Positions 10,863 to 23,284 of a stretch of 64,000 bases of DNA are shown here, piece after piece; the stretch's first letter is position 1, and the number at the start of each line of letters is the position of its first letter. The DNA is from Acanthochlamys bracteata (lineage: Eukaryota; Streptophyta; Magnoliopsida; Pandanales; Velloziaceae). The position numbers and the translations under genes were made by a program. Location of the stretch: assembly GCA_019914995.1 (NCBI GenBank), contig CM034143.1, positions 1,614,501 to 1,678,500 of the forward strand, read 5' to 3'. Below the pieces are notes generated by a model. That model made no database searches. It worked only from the letters and a program-made list of their open reading frames with translations, and was not told the origin of the DNA.

Positions 10863-13800
10863 CTAGTCTAAGTAAAAGAGAGTGACGATCTTCCTCAGGT
10901 TCTTTGCTTCTTGGCAGGTTTCCATCAGCAATTTACTGTCGTGGAATGCAAAGCAGATGACTTGTTGCACCTGAGCAATGATTTCCATATTGCATAGCCT
11001 GTTTCATTACAGAACAGAAAATGTAAGCTGATAGTTTCTTTTGTCAAGAGGGAAGTTTATCGATTGCACCGAGTAATCAATCCATTAATGAATAAGATTG
11101 TAGAAATTATATTTAACAATATAGGTTTAATTTTCCTCGTACAAAGGATTGTCTTCCTAGTGAAAGTAGCAATCTCCTCTTTCATAAACACAAACTGAAG
11201 TGAATGTCCACAAATAATTCGTTGGTAAGATGAAGGGCCACACATCTTCTAAATGCAACTAGAGAGCCATTCTAGAAAAAGGGCACATTGACAGAGGTGT
11301 TCTAGGTAAAGCCTAACAGAATGTGGACATCAAGAAGCGTTCAAGGAGTTTCTTTTCCTGCATGATGTAAGACCACAAAAGGCAATACAGGCTAAGATAT
11401 CAACTGTTTTGCAGTATGAGATTGACATATTTGCAACAGTTTGGGATGTCTTTAAACATGCTCAAAATAGAATCAGACAGAGAAGAGGTCTTCGAAGTAT
11501 TTATCCTAATAATTATGCTATCAAAATGAAACCGTCTACAAAAGAAAGTAACAATCTACAAGCAAATTATTAAGACAGTAGCAGGCAACACAAATGCACA
11601 AAACAGCAGCCAAATGTGGTGATTGAATTTGGTGTCAGAGTATAGTTAGTATATATTACCCAATAGGGAAAATAAAGACCTAGGTCATAGAGAAAGTACC
11701 TGCCAGCTTCAATCAGTGGAAGATGGTCATTTTCAGGCCTCTCTATCAGATTTTTCACCTGCAAACCATTGCAAGTCCATCAGAGGGATCTACTCACAGA
11801 ATGTGGATTTAGCGGCTCATATGAAACTAGCAGTATGATCAGATTTGAGTAGGTAACTTCTGGCATTGATATCCAAGAACAGAGGTCGGAGTTTCCTATC
11901 CTTAACAAAAAACCTTACCTTGGTTTTCACACAGTAAACCTTGTAGATGTATTTGGAGGTTATGCGGGTCCTGCCTAAGTCATGATTCACACTATCAAGT
12001 TCAGTCCATATATAACAGTGGTGGCAACTAGCACAACCATTTCTAATTCAAATTGCCAATATTCCTCCAAAACCCTTCCACCCCCTCAAGTGCCTAGGCC
12101 AGCCCTAAGCAGCAGGTATAAAGAAGCAACCAGCCATCTCTAGAATGTGACATGTTATGACCCTAGCTGGAACCTATCTATCATGAATTTATTCTCTTTC
12201 GAGCTGTCTCTCTTATTGATCTTCTTCTGCTTGTCACCCAAACTTCTTCTCCACTCTAGTGACCCAAGGCTTAGTAGTACACCTATTTCGTCTTAACATC
12301 CAAGTTGCATTGATGCATTCTCTTAGCCCCTCGCATCCATATTTTTGCTATGTTTCTTATTCTAATACAGGCTTCTGCTTATCCATAATAACAGCAGCTT
12401 CTTGCTAACTCATTTCATTGTATCTCCATGCATTAATACTCCCCTATGTTACCACCTCTTGCTTCCTTCTTACTGCCCCCTCTTCATTCCCATTTCGCCA
12501 TTACCTTCTTATGCTTGTCCTCATCTTTTTGACTTTGGGCAATGCTGTTCCTGTTTGCATCCCATAGAGAAGTACTGAACAATAATTCAAACAATGAAAG
12601 TATTAGCATACTAATTAAACGATAACCTCCACCTTGGTCAACAGTCTACACCTTCTCCATATCTCCCTTTCCTAAATTTCAGTTACACATTCAACTGAGC
12701 AGTTATAACTACACATCTGTAAGCAGGTAAGATGGGAACCATCTTCTTTACGATGTCTTCTCCGTAAGTCTTGGATTGAATTCAAGTTCCTTCATTAACA
12801 TAAATGTTTCTTCATTAAAAATGCATAAATCATTCACCTCAAACAAAAACGTGAAGGTAACATTACAATGTAGCATTGAGAGGTATCTATAGATATATAC
12901 ATCTACATATTTCTATAAAGGTACACACTGAACTAACTGATTTATTGCTATATAGAACATAAGTCATGGAACCTTACTTTTGATAGTAATTCTTGGCTCT
13001 CAGGCGGTTGCTTCTTTAAGCTTTGAGGCAAAATTACAGTAAGCAACTCAGGCATCTCAGCCCTCAAAGCACCTCTAATGACAGCGGCATCAGTGCCTGA
13101 TGCTCCAGATGTAAAAATATGATTTTTCTAAACATGCAACCAGGAATAACATTTGGATCACAAGCAAAACCTGCAACTAAAAAGAAACAATATAACTGCC
13201 CAAGTAAGAATATCATACAGTGATGACCATAGCATAGCTGAGTACTTCAATAAGCTGCTGATGCATCATGCCCATATTACGTGTCCCAAAAAAGCCAATT
13301 GCTCTAGGCCCTTGCTGCTGAATAGCTAATAGTTCCTAAAATGGAAAACAAATAAGTGAGATCAAGTTCAACAATAGTTCATATAAGTAATTCCATACTA
13401 TCAAGGACCAAAATGTAGATAGTTAATGAAGCGAGCTTGACTGCATCTTGATGAAGAAACAAAATCAGATCATCCTTGGAATATTCTCAAAATATAAGTA
13501 GGCTGGATAGACATGCTTTAGCAGTAAGTATCCAAAACACCTTCAAATATCTTGCAGCTAAATATTTGATGCATTGTTAGTTAGTCTAGACACTGCACTC
13601 GGACTAATTAATGTGACAAAACATAAACCGGAACTCAAAGCATTCAGGTGAATGATGTCAAAGATGAACTTCAAAGCTGGTCATTTACGCAAACAGAAAT
13701 CATTACAGTCAAAATTATCAAAAAAGAAAAAGAAGCGTGTATACCTGTAGGTAATCAATATCAGGTATTGGCTTGTATTCAGATACCAACACTGTGCTTG

Positions 13801-14820
13801 AACCTTCAACGACGGACTGTGCTTGTGTAGGCACCCCAGTAGTGATCTCCTCACCGGACCCAAAGGTTGATGTTCTTTGTACAGCTTGGTTCCCGATCAC
13901 GTCCCTGTTTCTTCTCATAGATCGACAAATCCACTACACCAGCACATTAATAAAACAGAACCTGGTAGTAAAACATGAGTAAAAACCAAATGCATGGCAG
14001 TACCCTTGAATTTCACATAAAGCTTCACTGAAAACAATTAGCATCTACATATTTCAACACGGGTTCGGATCCTCTATTATTGAATTTAACTGTAGAGGTC
14101 TGCAATTACAGCTGAATGCAATCAAATTGAAAAAAATAATTGACTTTCGGTCTTCTAAACAAGTGAATGAAACTTTTGGACAAACTACACATATAAAACT
14201 TCAAAAGATATGAAAAAATCAAACAGAGCTCTTATAATCAACCTTTGTTTGATATGCTATTTGTCAACATTTCTATTAAAATATGTCGTTTTTGCATGAT
14301 ACTCCTTTACAAGAGGGTTATTTTGTTTCGTTCATGTCCAAGAAAACTATTCTCTTACAATATCACTTATTCTTTTCAATTTGATTGCATTTAAGCCGCA
14401 ATTTACCTCTACAATTAGATTCAATTGTAGAGGATCCAAACCCCTTCAACAATAGCAGCAAAAGAAATGTAACTTGGACAGAAACAATTCTTGAATTTCA
14501 AAGAACATAACACAACCACCAAAGACAAACAATTTATGACAAATTTCTACATTAACATGAACTTGATAAGATAAATTTTCAAGACAACAAACATGCCCAT
14601 CTATTACCAAATCCAAGAAAACAAGAATCCAGCAATCAAAAGATAAAAGAGAAGATGATTTTACCGAATTTTTTGATGAAGCAGAAGAATAGCAACTCCG
14701 AGAAGGTGTTCGTCTTCTGGAAGCGTTCCATCTGATAGAATTACTAAAAGAGACTGTAAAAATTGTTCGAGAATTCCAACAAACCGCTGGGTTTAGTTGA
14801 AGAACAGAAGAAGAACCCAT
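10863..14820 (-). CDS. Plastid-targeted Rossmann-like (SLOG/DprA-like) protein
   Basis: Six exons join in frame: 14820-14665, 13933-13745, 13335-13219, 13127-12978, 11758-11700 and 10998-10863 (807 bp, 268 aa). The first 50 or so residues are rich in Ser and Arg without acidic residues, typical of a chloroplast transit peptide. The mature part has GFFGTRN (129-135) after a beta strand, then HIFTSGASGTDAAVIRGALR and LTVILPQSL. A strand with glycine turn, followed by GASGTDAAVIRGAL, resembles the nucleotide-binding fold of the SLOG superfamily (DprA, LOG, lysine decarboxylase-like). The C-terminus, VICFAFHDSKLLMETCQEA, also fits that fold. The protein looks conserved in plants, but I do not know an experimentally assigned role. 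DNA uptake by DprA should not be assumed. Intron 1 carries a 385-bp inverted-repeat element. Confidence 0.8.
14060..14444. mobile_element. MITE with ~75-bp TIRs and 7-bp target duplication
   Basis: The 385-bp element lies between exact copies of TTCAACA (14053-14059 and 14445-14451). The left end reads CGGGTTCGGATCCTCTA and the right end, reverse complemented, GGGGTTTGGATCCTCTA. Similarity continues for about 75 bp, through TGTAGAGGT and ATGCAATCAAATTGAAAA. It is in intron 1 of the SLOG-like gene. The duplication length (7 bp seen) is near the 8-9 bp of hAT or Mutator families; I cannot assign the family. Confidence 0.75.
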
Positions 14821-15725
14821 CACTACCTTGCCCAATCCTTAGCCTCTCGATTTTGACCAAAAAAGGATTTGATATGTTTTGTTCATTTTCTTCCAGAAAA
14901 TTCGATTTTTTATTAAAAGTAAGTTCCCTTTTTTCCTTTTGTTTTCCGCTCTCTATAAAGATTTGATTTTTATTCCATGCTTAACGGGTCGGGTTCTAAC
15001 CAACATACCACAATCCAAAGTTGCAAAGTTTTCTTAGAAAACTTTTAACAAAAAAGAAAAGAAAAACCTTTGGATTGCAACCAAGATCGTTCTTTCCGTT
15101 TTTGATCCTTCAGAAATTTGATCAACTGTTTCTGAATAAGTTTTTTCTCTAAACTTTGTAAGCTTCAACTTTTGTATTTCTCTCAACTCGTTGTTGTTCC
15201 CGGTTTTAGATCCAACATAATTAGATACAAAAGGGCAGGGTTTGGGTAATTGATTCACATATTCTCTAGCTGTTATGTCAAATTTTTAGTTGCAAAATTG
15301 AGTAAAATCATTTTCATTGATATGAAAAGTTGAAATTTGCTGTTCACTTTTGTGTAAAGGGAAATTACCTTCTTATATTCTAATGCTATGGTGAAAAGTT
15401 TCGTTGATGATTTATACAGATGGATTGGGTTTTAGTCATATCAATATAATTTTCTGTTTAACAATTACAGCTGGATACATCATATACAATTTCGTCTTCG
15501 GAAAATGTGACAACAATCTTTCTTTCTTAACCTGAATACAGGAACTGTTTACTCACATAATGACTTATTCTGCGAACAGCAGATTTGAAAGAATAGCAGG
15601 AATTGAAGGGGTGTAGGAATAAGAATGCTAATGAATTGCTTGTTGAACGGTTGAACATTTGCTTCAGAATGGAATTTGAATGAACTGGTGGTGACGGGTT
15701 GAACATGTTGCTCATATAAATGAAG
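14821..15725. other. Spacer between HEXO3-like 3' end and SLOG-like 5' end
   Basis: Moderately AT-rich DNA that must contain the promoter and 5' leader of the SLOG-like gene (from 14821 rightward) and the 3'UTR of the hexosaminidase gene (about 15400-15725). Short open frames exist on both strands but none resembles a protein. Confidence 0.55.
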
Positions 15726-18700
15726 TTATTGCTGATAGCAAGAGCCTGGGTCTAATGGGGCAACGCGACCAGGTCCAAACACTGGTGCAGCAGCAACCCC
15801 TCTTTGGTTTAGCAAGCACCGAAAGCGTAACAACCTGTGAGTAGCTTCTTTTGGGTCTTTTGCTAGCTTTTCAATAGGTGTCCATAGTCGTTCTTCAAGA
15901 GATAAAAGGAAGGCATGAAATTAGTAGCTGCTAGAAAGAATGTGAAATAAGGGGTTACTATATGAACTGGAAAGCTACCTGCAGCAGCAGCAGCTCGAGG
16001 CCAGATGGTTTGTTCGATATCAGATGCATCTATGTGTTCCCCCCACATGCATACTTCACCGCCTATCACCAGCTTCTGCTGCTGAGGTTTGGAAATATTT
16101 GTGAGGGGCTCATACATATAGAACTGATCCCATGTTGTGTCCAAATGATCCAAGTACCAGAATCCCTGGTTACTGACAATACACCTCAGGCCGGCAGCGA
16201 CCACCTTCTCAGCAACTCCACCGCCAAGCCTGTAAGTGCACAGAAAACAATTGATTATTTTTCTCACAAGAGAGCTGGTAAATGATCTTGTTAGAGCTGA
16301 TTGCTTCTACAAATCAATGATAAAGAGCAAGAATTTTGCTTTGGAGTTCTCAATTGTATATTGCTAACCTCCTACTAGCAGTTGGAGTACACTTTTGAAC
16401 ATCATTAGGAATTGTACATATTGGTAGTTTGCACTAGATGTAACACATGCCAACAACATTGCATCAGAATACTCTTACCAAGAAAGGAGTGCATTGTGTC
16501 AATTGGCATACCAGTTATGCACAACAGTTTTTGGACTCAATTTTCTCCCAAAATCGTTGAAAGTCTCCTCCCTGAATCAAGCAATAAGCGTGAGCTATTA
16601 ATAGTCTAGCTGGTGAAAGCAGATTTCTAGTATGCCCAAATGAGAAAACAAGGTAACAGAGAGAGCATGCATTTTTCTACCAGTTGATGACTTCATAGCC
16701 ATGAGAAATCGCTATCTTTTGAGCTCTTAAGACAAAGTACTCATAGGCATCAGATTCATTCATCCTGTGTTTCCTCAACCTGTGACCAAGAGTTGTCATT
16801 AGATTGCATAAACTCAAATATTAGTTAAAATATCTGAGATTTGTGCAATTGCATGACACTATAAGAGATAATGTGTCCACATTTTTTCGTGTTTCTTTCT
16901 TAAGGCTTTTAGTGGTGATTGAGACTAGCTTTAGCAATTTGATTATTGATCTTATTAGGTAACTTAAGAAGTTAAGACTCTCTTTGCACATAATGGACTA
17001 CTTCAGAAACTTTGATCCTACCTTGCTTTGAATATCATTTGCTACAAGAGGTCGCGATGGTTACTTCCTTGCTCTATATTTATCTTCAGCCTTTTGCAGG
17101 AGCAAGGGAAATGATTTAAAAAGGGCATTGATGAAGAAATGCGTGGTTGGCAATCCACAAGACACATGGTAACTTTTTCTTTTGTCTGATTATCTCCTAA
17201 TTTCCCTCACATATACTTTCATCTGTTTGACAGGACTATTTCTTTTGTTGTCCAAAGTTATAAATAGAGATATTAATTTTGTAAATGTTTAACGTGATAT
17301 TGATATATAACTATTGTATAACTCATTCAAATCTGATGTTTGAAATATGTTGACACCAAAATAATGCAAGAAAAAAGCCAAATATATATAATCTTTTTTG
17401 CAATTTATCTTACAAATGCAGAAAAGTTAAATCTTTTTTCTGAATAATGGATGCTTCAGTAGATATTCTTGACTCATTTGGCAATAAGGATTGGTAGAAA
17501 TTTTATTGTTCAAAGTATGTCACTACAATTTGTTAAGATTATGAAAGAGTTATCATAGTACGTACCACTGGCTGACATGAGGAGTTGATGTCCAGCAACC
17601 TATCACGATTAAAAAGCAAATAACTAAATACAGTATTTGATGCTTAAATTGCTTCTTTTCTCTTCAAGCAGTCTTCTTGAAGTTATGTTTTGTATTAGTC
17701 ATATATTGAGCTGAAACCTTTTGTATCTCACACTACTAAGATGAGTAGAAAGAATAATACTTACTTGTGTTGACCTCATCTCCACCCAGGTGGACAAATT
17801 TGAACTTGAAGACCTTGCTGAAATCTGAAGAGTGAACATGAAAGGTTCTTCTTAAGAGTGATAAATTGATGTTAGTGGATGTCAGCTTCACACAGACATA
17901 TTCCATGTTAGTGGATGTCTGCTTCACATAGACATGTTAGTGGATGCCAGCTTCACATAAATTCCAAGTTATCGTTAATAATATTGAACATACTAATGAC
18001 CTACAGAAATGTGATAAACCAAACCATGTAACCAAAATCACTTGAGATCCATCCTATTAAGCATTGACACTGGTACATGGATCCGGCATGATGCAATACG
18101 GACAGACACAGCAATGTTTAAAATTATTAGGCCACGACTTGGTTAGGAAACACTGTATGGTCATGTATATACACATATAGCGTATATCCTACCGAATATA
18201 GACAAAAGTTATTCATGATAAGATAAAAGATAGACTGCTCATTAGATATTGCGAACTACATAAGAACTACAGCTGGCCCATTGATAAGTGAGAAAAAATT
18301 TGATTAGCAAAATACCTATGATTCTATGTATTTCAAATAACAAGTTAAAGCAAATGAATGACTAGCCTTAACTTTCTTTGATTCTAAATATCAAAGTATG
18401 TTTCTAGATGTTATTCTAAGGTGTGAGTTTAAAGTGTTCTTGTAATGTCCATCGTTAGACAGGATGCCAATACGTGTTGGAGGAGTGTCAAATGAAGCAT
18501 TGTGTCCGACATGGATACGACACCTTGCTACAAGTGTCTGTGTTTTGTTGGTTCCATCCTACAATTCCCTGTCTATTAACCCAGAACTACCATGGCTATC
18601 ATGAAGCTCTCCTAAATTAAGAGCATTGTCCGATTTCCGTCAACCATTTTCTCTTACATATTGAGTGAAGGTAACCATATATGAATGTATCCATAGTTTT

Positions 18701-21700
18701 GCCCTAGTATGTAAAACTCAATCATCTTGAACAAATTAAACAATATTGGAGATCCACATTTTCTATCCTATATTAATATAAAAAAAGAAGTTGCAGGGCA
18801 TTATCTTGTTGATAACTGTCTCATGATCCTCTGTATGTTTATTCTTTAGAAGACAAAATGTTGACCGGACGTAGTGAAACACTGCACAGATCATATCTAC
18901 CACTAATACAAAAACATATGGAAAAACAAAACGTTTTGAAATTTGAACAATCATTGCTTTACTGAAACAACTTTTTGGTTTATGTTAAGTGTGCGAGAGA
19001 TAATGCAGGTTACCTGAGAGTATACCATCAATAACTTTGAAGGTGAACTCATTGCTAACATCAAGTGGTTGTTGACAATCAGATGATGGCCACAGAGCAG
19101 GATATCCAACGCCCCTACAAATATCATCAACTTAGAACACTGACTGCTATTATTTGAAGGTTGTATAAAGAAGAGAAGATACAGGACCATCTATAAATCT
19201 ACGTTTATCATGCTTTCAGTAAGTATTACTTATTTGCAGCTAGGCATGTAGTTGTGCAAAGAAAATGGAAGATTAACAATAAAACATGACACTACGTTCT
19301 CAGGGTATGCAAGATATCAAGCCACCTTAGTGCTGCGAAGCATGATTTAAATGACTTTACACTAAGTGGACAAGCGAAATACAAATTTTCTCAGAGCAAA
19401 TGTTGAGAAAGAAGACATCCTGAGGAATTAAAATAATTTAAAGTGAACTCACCATGACATAGCATGTCCAGGTACATCAATCTCAGCCAAGACATTTATA
19501 CCTCTACTCTCAGCATACCTGCAAGATTAGCATTTCTGCGTATGAAAGAAATAGAAAAAGCTTCTCAGTTTCAATTGCCTGGATATTACGCTAATTCTTC
19601 ATCAAGTAACCGTGCTTTTGTTTCTGAAGCGCTAGTATTTATCTAATTGGACTGATTTGTTAGATTTACTGCAATTTGGCTCCAGTGGGAGTGAGTGTAC
19701 GACATTGCAAACGTTTGTATACGACATTGCAAACATTTGTGTACTTAGTTCAGCCGCTTTTCTTTCTAAGAACACCCAAGCCATAGATTGAAAGAAATTT
19801 ACCAACAAATATGGCAAACCATAGTTTCTCAGAAATTTACTGTCTATTGGTACAAATATTGGTAGGCATACAAATTTATGGTTTAAGTCTTTAAAGCACA
19901 ACTCCAGGTGAATGTGGTATTAAAGATTTTGGAGGAACTTGACTACAGTTTTTGGCCGGGGGCCTTCAGGTACATATAGCCTATCTGCCAGAAATAAAGG
20001 GTTAAGGTGGTGGTCGCTACTATGTATGCATAGTCATAGAAAATCTAGCATACTTTGCTTAATTCTCTGTCAGACACTTTTGAACTTTAAAAATGACCTG
20101 GGAATACTTACCTTACAATTTCTTGAGCATCTGCTATCGTGTATCGCTCTGAGTAAGAGTATGCCCCTTTCCACAAATTTGGATATGAAGGTATCTCCAA
20201 AGGGAAGGATTGAGCATCTACAATATGCCAATGCAGAACATTCTGCATTCGCACTGACAAGGTTTAGTCATGGATGTAACACAGCTGTGAAAAATTAAAT
20301 CATATGTTGAATTATTTAACTTTGAAATAGAGCCTATTGTTGTAGTAAAAATCAATTATGTCTGTTCTCTACATGAAATTTTATCATTTCCTGCAGAAAA
20401 ATTCATATCTCATGCGTAGAAAGGCTTTTGAGAAGTTCAAATATTCAATTATTTTTCATTATATGTACAACCTTTCAATGTTAATAACTATCATGCCACT
20501 AACATGAATTTGTTTCTCAACTGAATCTGCTATTACCCAATTATGTACAAATTATCATATATTTACCCTTGCCCTCTTGAAGTATCCCGTTCACCTATTG
20601 AAGATGAACTTTCAAATAATGCTGTTGTCTTATGTTTCGAGTGATGAGTGCATCAAGCTTTTTGCAAGGATCTCCAAGTCTAGTAAAATTCAATAGTATA
20701 CTTTGATTAAATGTAGTTTAATCTATAACACAGATAGTTACTTTCTTCCTGGTTCAGTTGAAAGTAAAGCTGTTTGCTTGTCCTTCTATTCATGGTCTTC
20801 TTTGGGTTTTATTCTGTCGCAAGATCCATAGCTATTGAAAGGTAGGCTGAGCCACAGATATTTTGGTAAAAATGATACTATGTGATATATCCAACCATGC
20901 ATGTAATAATAAACATAACATTCCTAGTGTGATGTTGTTTTTATGAATGTGTTATGTTTACTTTTGACGGACTTAAATGATCTCTCTTATGTGGCAATGT
21001 AGAAAATCAACCGGAAATATCTTAATCTGATGAAGCTTGCATGATTTTCAGTTTCCTGCTAACAGTTTGCGCAAATGTTTTTCAGAAAGCAGATTTTTGT
21101 TACTCTGTAGCAAGATATTTTCCCAAGCACAAACTGAAGGAGGCTGTTTCTACTTTGCTTAAAGTAAGTAGATGTAGTTACAATATTGCAGATAATCTTT
21201 TAAGCAAGTAAAGTACATTAGTTGATTGCTGTAAAATTATGTCTAGAGTTGATTCTCTACTACTTGATTGTAATAGCAGTTTCTCAGTAAAGAAATGAGT
21301 ATACAGCCTTAAAGAGTTGCATTTACCAGCTTGGCATATGTCATGGAATCTATGACTTTAAGAATTAGTGGCAAGGGCAGATAATGCCTTGATGTATCTG
21401 CATTTTCATTTACATGATATACAGTCAGTGAATAGTGCCACATTTATTCAAATGTACAGTTTGTGCAATTAGATGTTGCAAATATCAACTACTGAATGCA
21501 CATAAACTTATGTATCCAACACTGATCTATGCTTGAATCTTACCAATAAGAAGTCCGCGGTAAGGAAATCTTGGTTTATCAGTAATGTACCATGGTGCCT
21601 TATGGAGTTCAATTACTCTGGAATTGAAGTTGAAATAGCATAGCTGGCTAAAACTCTGTAGGGTAAGTGTGCCAGGAATTTATTAGTTGGATCAGTAAAA

Positions 21701-23284
21701 AAGCTTTGTTCTGAAAAATCAGACTCCAAGATTACTATCTTTCACTGACCTCCAAAGCGTGAAGTGCCCCAAAAACAGTTTGTGCCTGCGGCATGTGACC
21801 CAGCATGTGATTTAGTAATCATTGACATTAGCTAAGTTATGGCTGAGAGATAGACATCATAGTTAGGAGTAACATTAGACAGCTGCAACTTTTTTCTGAT
21901 GCCGTTGTTATTCTAAAGTTTCAAATGCAATTTTTTAATACAATGTGAATAGGTAACTTGCATATTATGTTGGAAGATTTTTGCATTTTCTGATGAGATT
22001 TTTGAACTCATCCAGGTCTACTCATGACTCGGCCACCCAACATTCATCAATGTGATCTCTGCTGTAAGGAGGTACTCATTTTGCTTGATACAAGATATCC
22101 AACATGATGCAAATAGGTAACTTGTTATGGTTTTGCTTTGTAATCTAAGCAGTAAATACACACTTGAGCTCACAAAGTTTTTATTTTTTACCAGTTGACC
22201 TTCTCTGCCAGTCCTTTAACTCTTCTATTTGATGATATGATGTCCTGGAAGTGGATTCTTATATGTCTAGGTGGATTACAATTACGTTTTCTGGAAATTG
22301 ACTGGTAATGTTCACCATGCTCTCTTGGTTTAGGCATTACTAGTTTATCTCCTGGGAAATATTGGAATGTCGAATCTTCAACTAGATTGCTTGAGATGAT
22401 GTATGTATTGGCTTAGACCCTGAACTTTTTATACAGTTAGCTTCTACATTGGTAAGCTATGATACTTCTCTGTTATTTTGGATATAGAAATTTCACTCAG
22501 AAATATAAAATCCTAGTACAATATTCGAACTGATGCTTATATTCATTTATTACTGAACTAGAGAAAACTTGCATCTAGGAAATCATGCTACCTGAATCAC
22601 TGCATAAATGGAATTCCCACTTGCTGGAACAGATAAAGTGTAGGACTCGTCCACACCATAGTTAAGCTGCAAGAAAATAGTTGATTCTCAACATTATACC
22701 GATAAAGAAAACAACTAAAGCTTATTAAATTAGAGATGAATCTGCACAGAAATTTCAATAGTTTCGGTACTCAAGAACTGACTTTTTATGCAGATGTCTG
22801 TTTCTTTCAGTTGTATTATTAATTTTCTAATCATGCCATGTTTTTGAATGATGATTGCAGTAGCAATTCATGAAAATTTGAGGAAGATCATCACTGGTAC
22901 TGTAGAGGAACATTAATTACCATCAATGCAGTTAAAGCAAGACTAGGAGGCTTGTACCTGATCATCAGGGGACTGCACCACCACATGAATACCAGCAACC
23001 ACGCCATCTTTCCGTACAGTTCCTTCCAAAACATGTCCAGAACTGAGCAAATCAATCATTCGCTGGACTGCATCCTTAAAGATTCCAGCAGAATCAATAT
23101 ACTTGCTACCATCTGTCTTGAGCTGAAAATCTCTTGCCAGAATCAGTTTCTGAGTTCCCTTGCTGACTGAAACAGGCATTGGCCATATGTTCACTTCACT
23201 ATCATCCGCAGCAGCAGCTCCATGTTTGAAGCAGAAACACAACAATGTCACCTCCACCACAACCATTACCAGCTTCACTGCCAT
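15726..23284 (-). CDS. HEXO3: Beta-N-acetylhexosaminidase, GH20, HEXO3-like
   Basis: Fourteen exons join in frame: 23284-22958, 22666-22592, 21785-21750, 21655-21544, 21397-21327, 20242-20112, 19518-19453, 19114-19014, 17824-17765, 17599-17566, 16779-16681, 16571-16512, 16229-15979 and 15892-15726 (1590 bp, 529 aa). The start MAVKLVMVVVEVTLLCFCF is a signal peptide; no other in-frame ATG lies upstream. NIWPMPVSVSKG opens the GH20b domain. NVLHWHIVDAQSFPLEIPSY, LAEIDVPGHA and FVHLGGDEVN form the barrel, with the catalytic Asp-Glu pair at 322-323. GGEVCMWGEHIDASDIEQT completes the active site. The enzyme removes terminal GlcNAc from N-glycans during paucimannose formation. NIWPMP and the overall sequence fit HEXO3 (apoplast/plasma membrane) better than vacuolar HEXO1. 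The gene spans 7.6 kb because of long introns. Confidence 0.93.
17866..17962. repeat. Three-copy minisatellite in a HEXO3-like intron
   Basis: Three imperfect tandem copies of ATGTTAGTGGATGTCAGCTT followed by CACAYARA lie in the intron between coding exons 8 and 9. Copies begin near 17870, 17906 and 17934 and end with CACACAGAC, CACATAGAC and CACATAAAT. Confidence 0.7.

Noticed and set aside
12180..12560. CT-rich stretch in SLOG-like intron 4 resembling a coding region
   Set aside because: No frame on either strand gives recognisable motifs; it is spliced out in the in-phase gene model.
13681..13982. Overlapping open frames on both strands around the second exon of the SLOG-like gene
   Set aside because: Only the minus-strand frame continues across splice sites into conserved neighbouring exons; the others are shadows.
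15034..15258. 74-residue minus-strand frame upstream of the SLOG-like gene
   Set aside because: It lacks an ATG, has no recognisable similarity and lies where a leader or promoter is expected.
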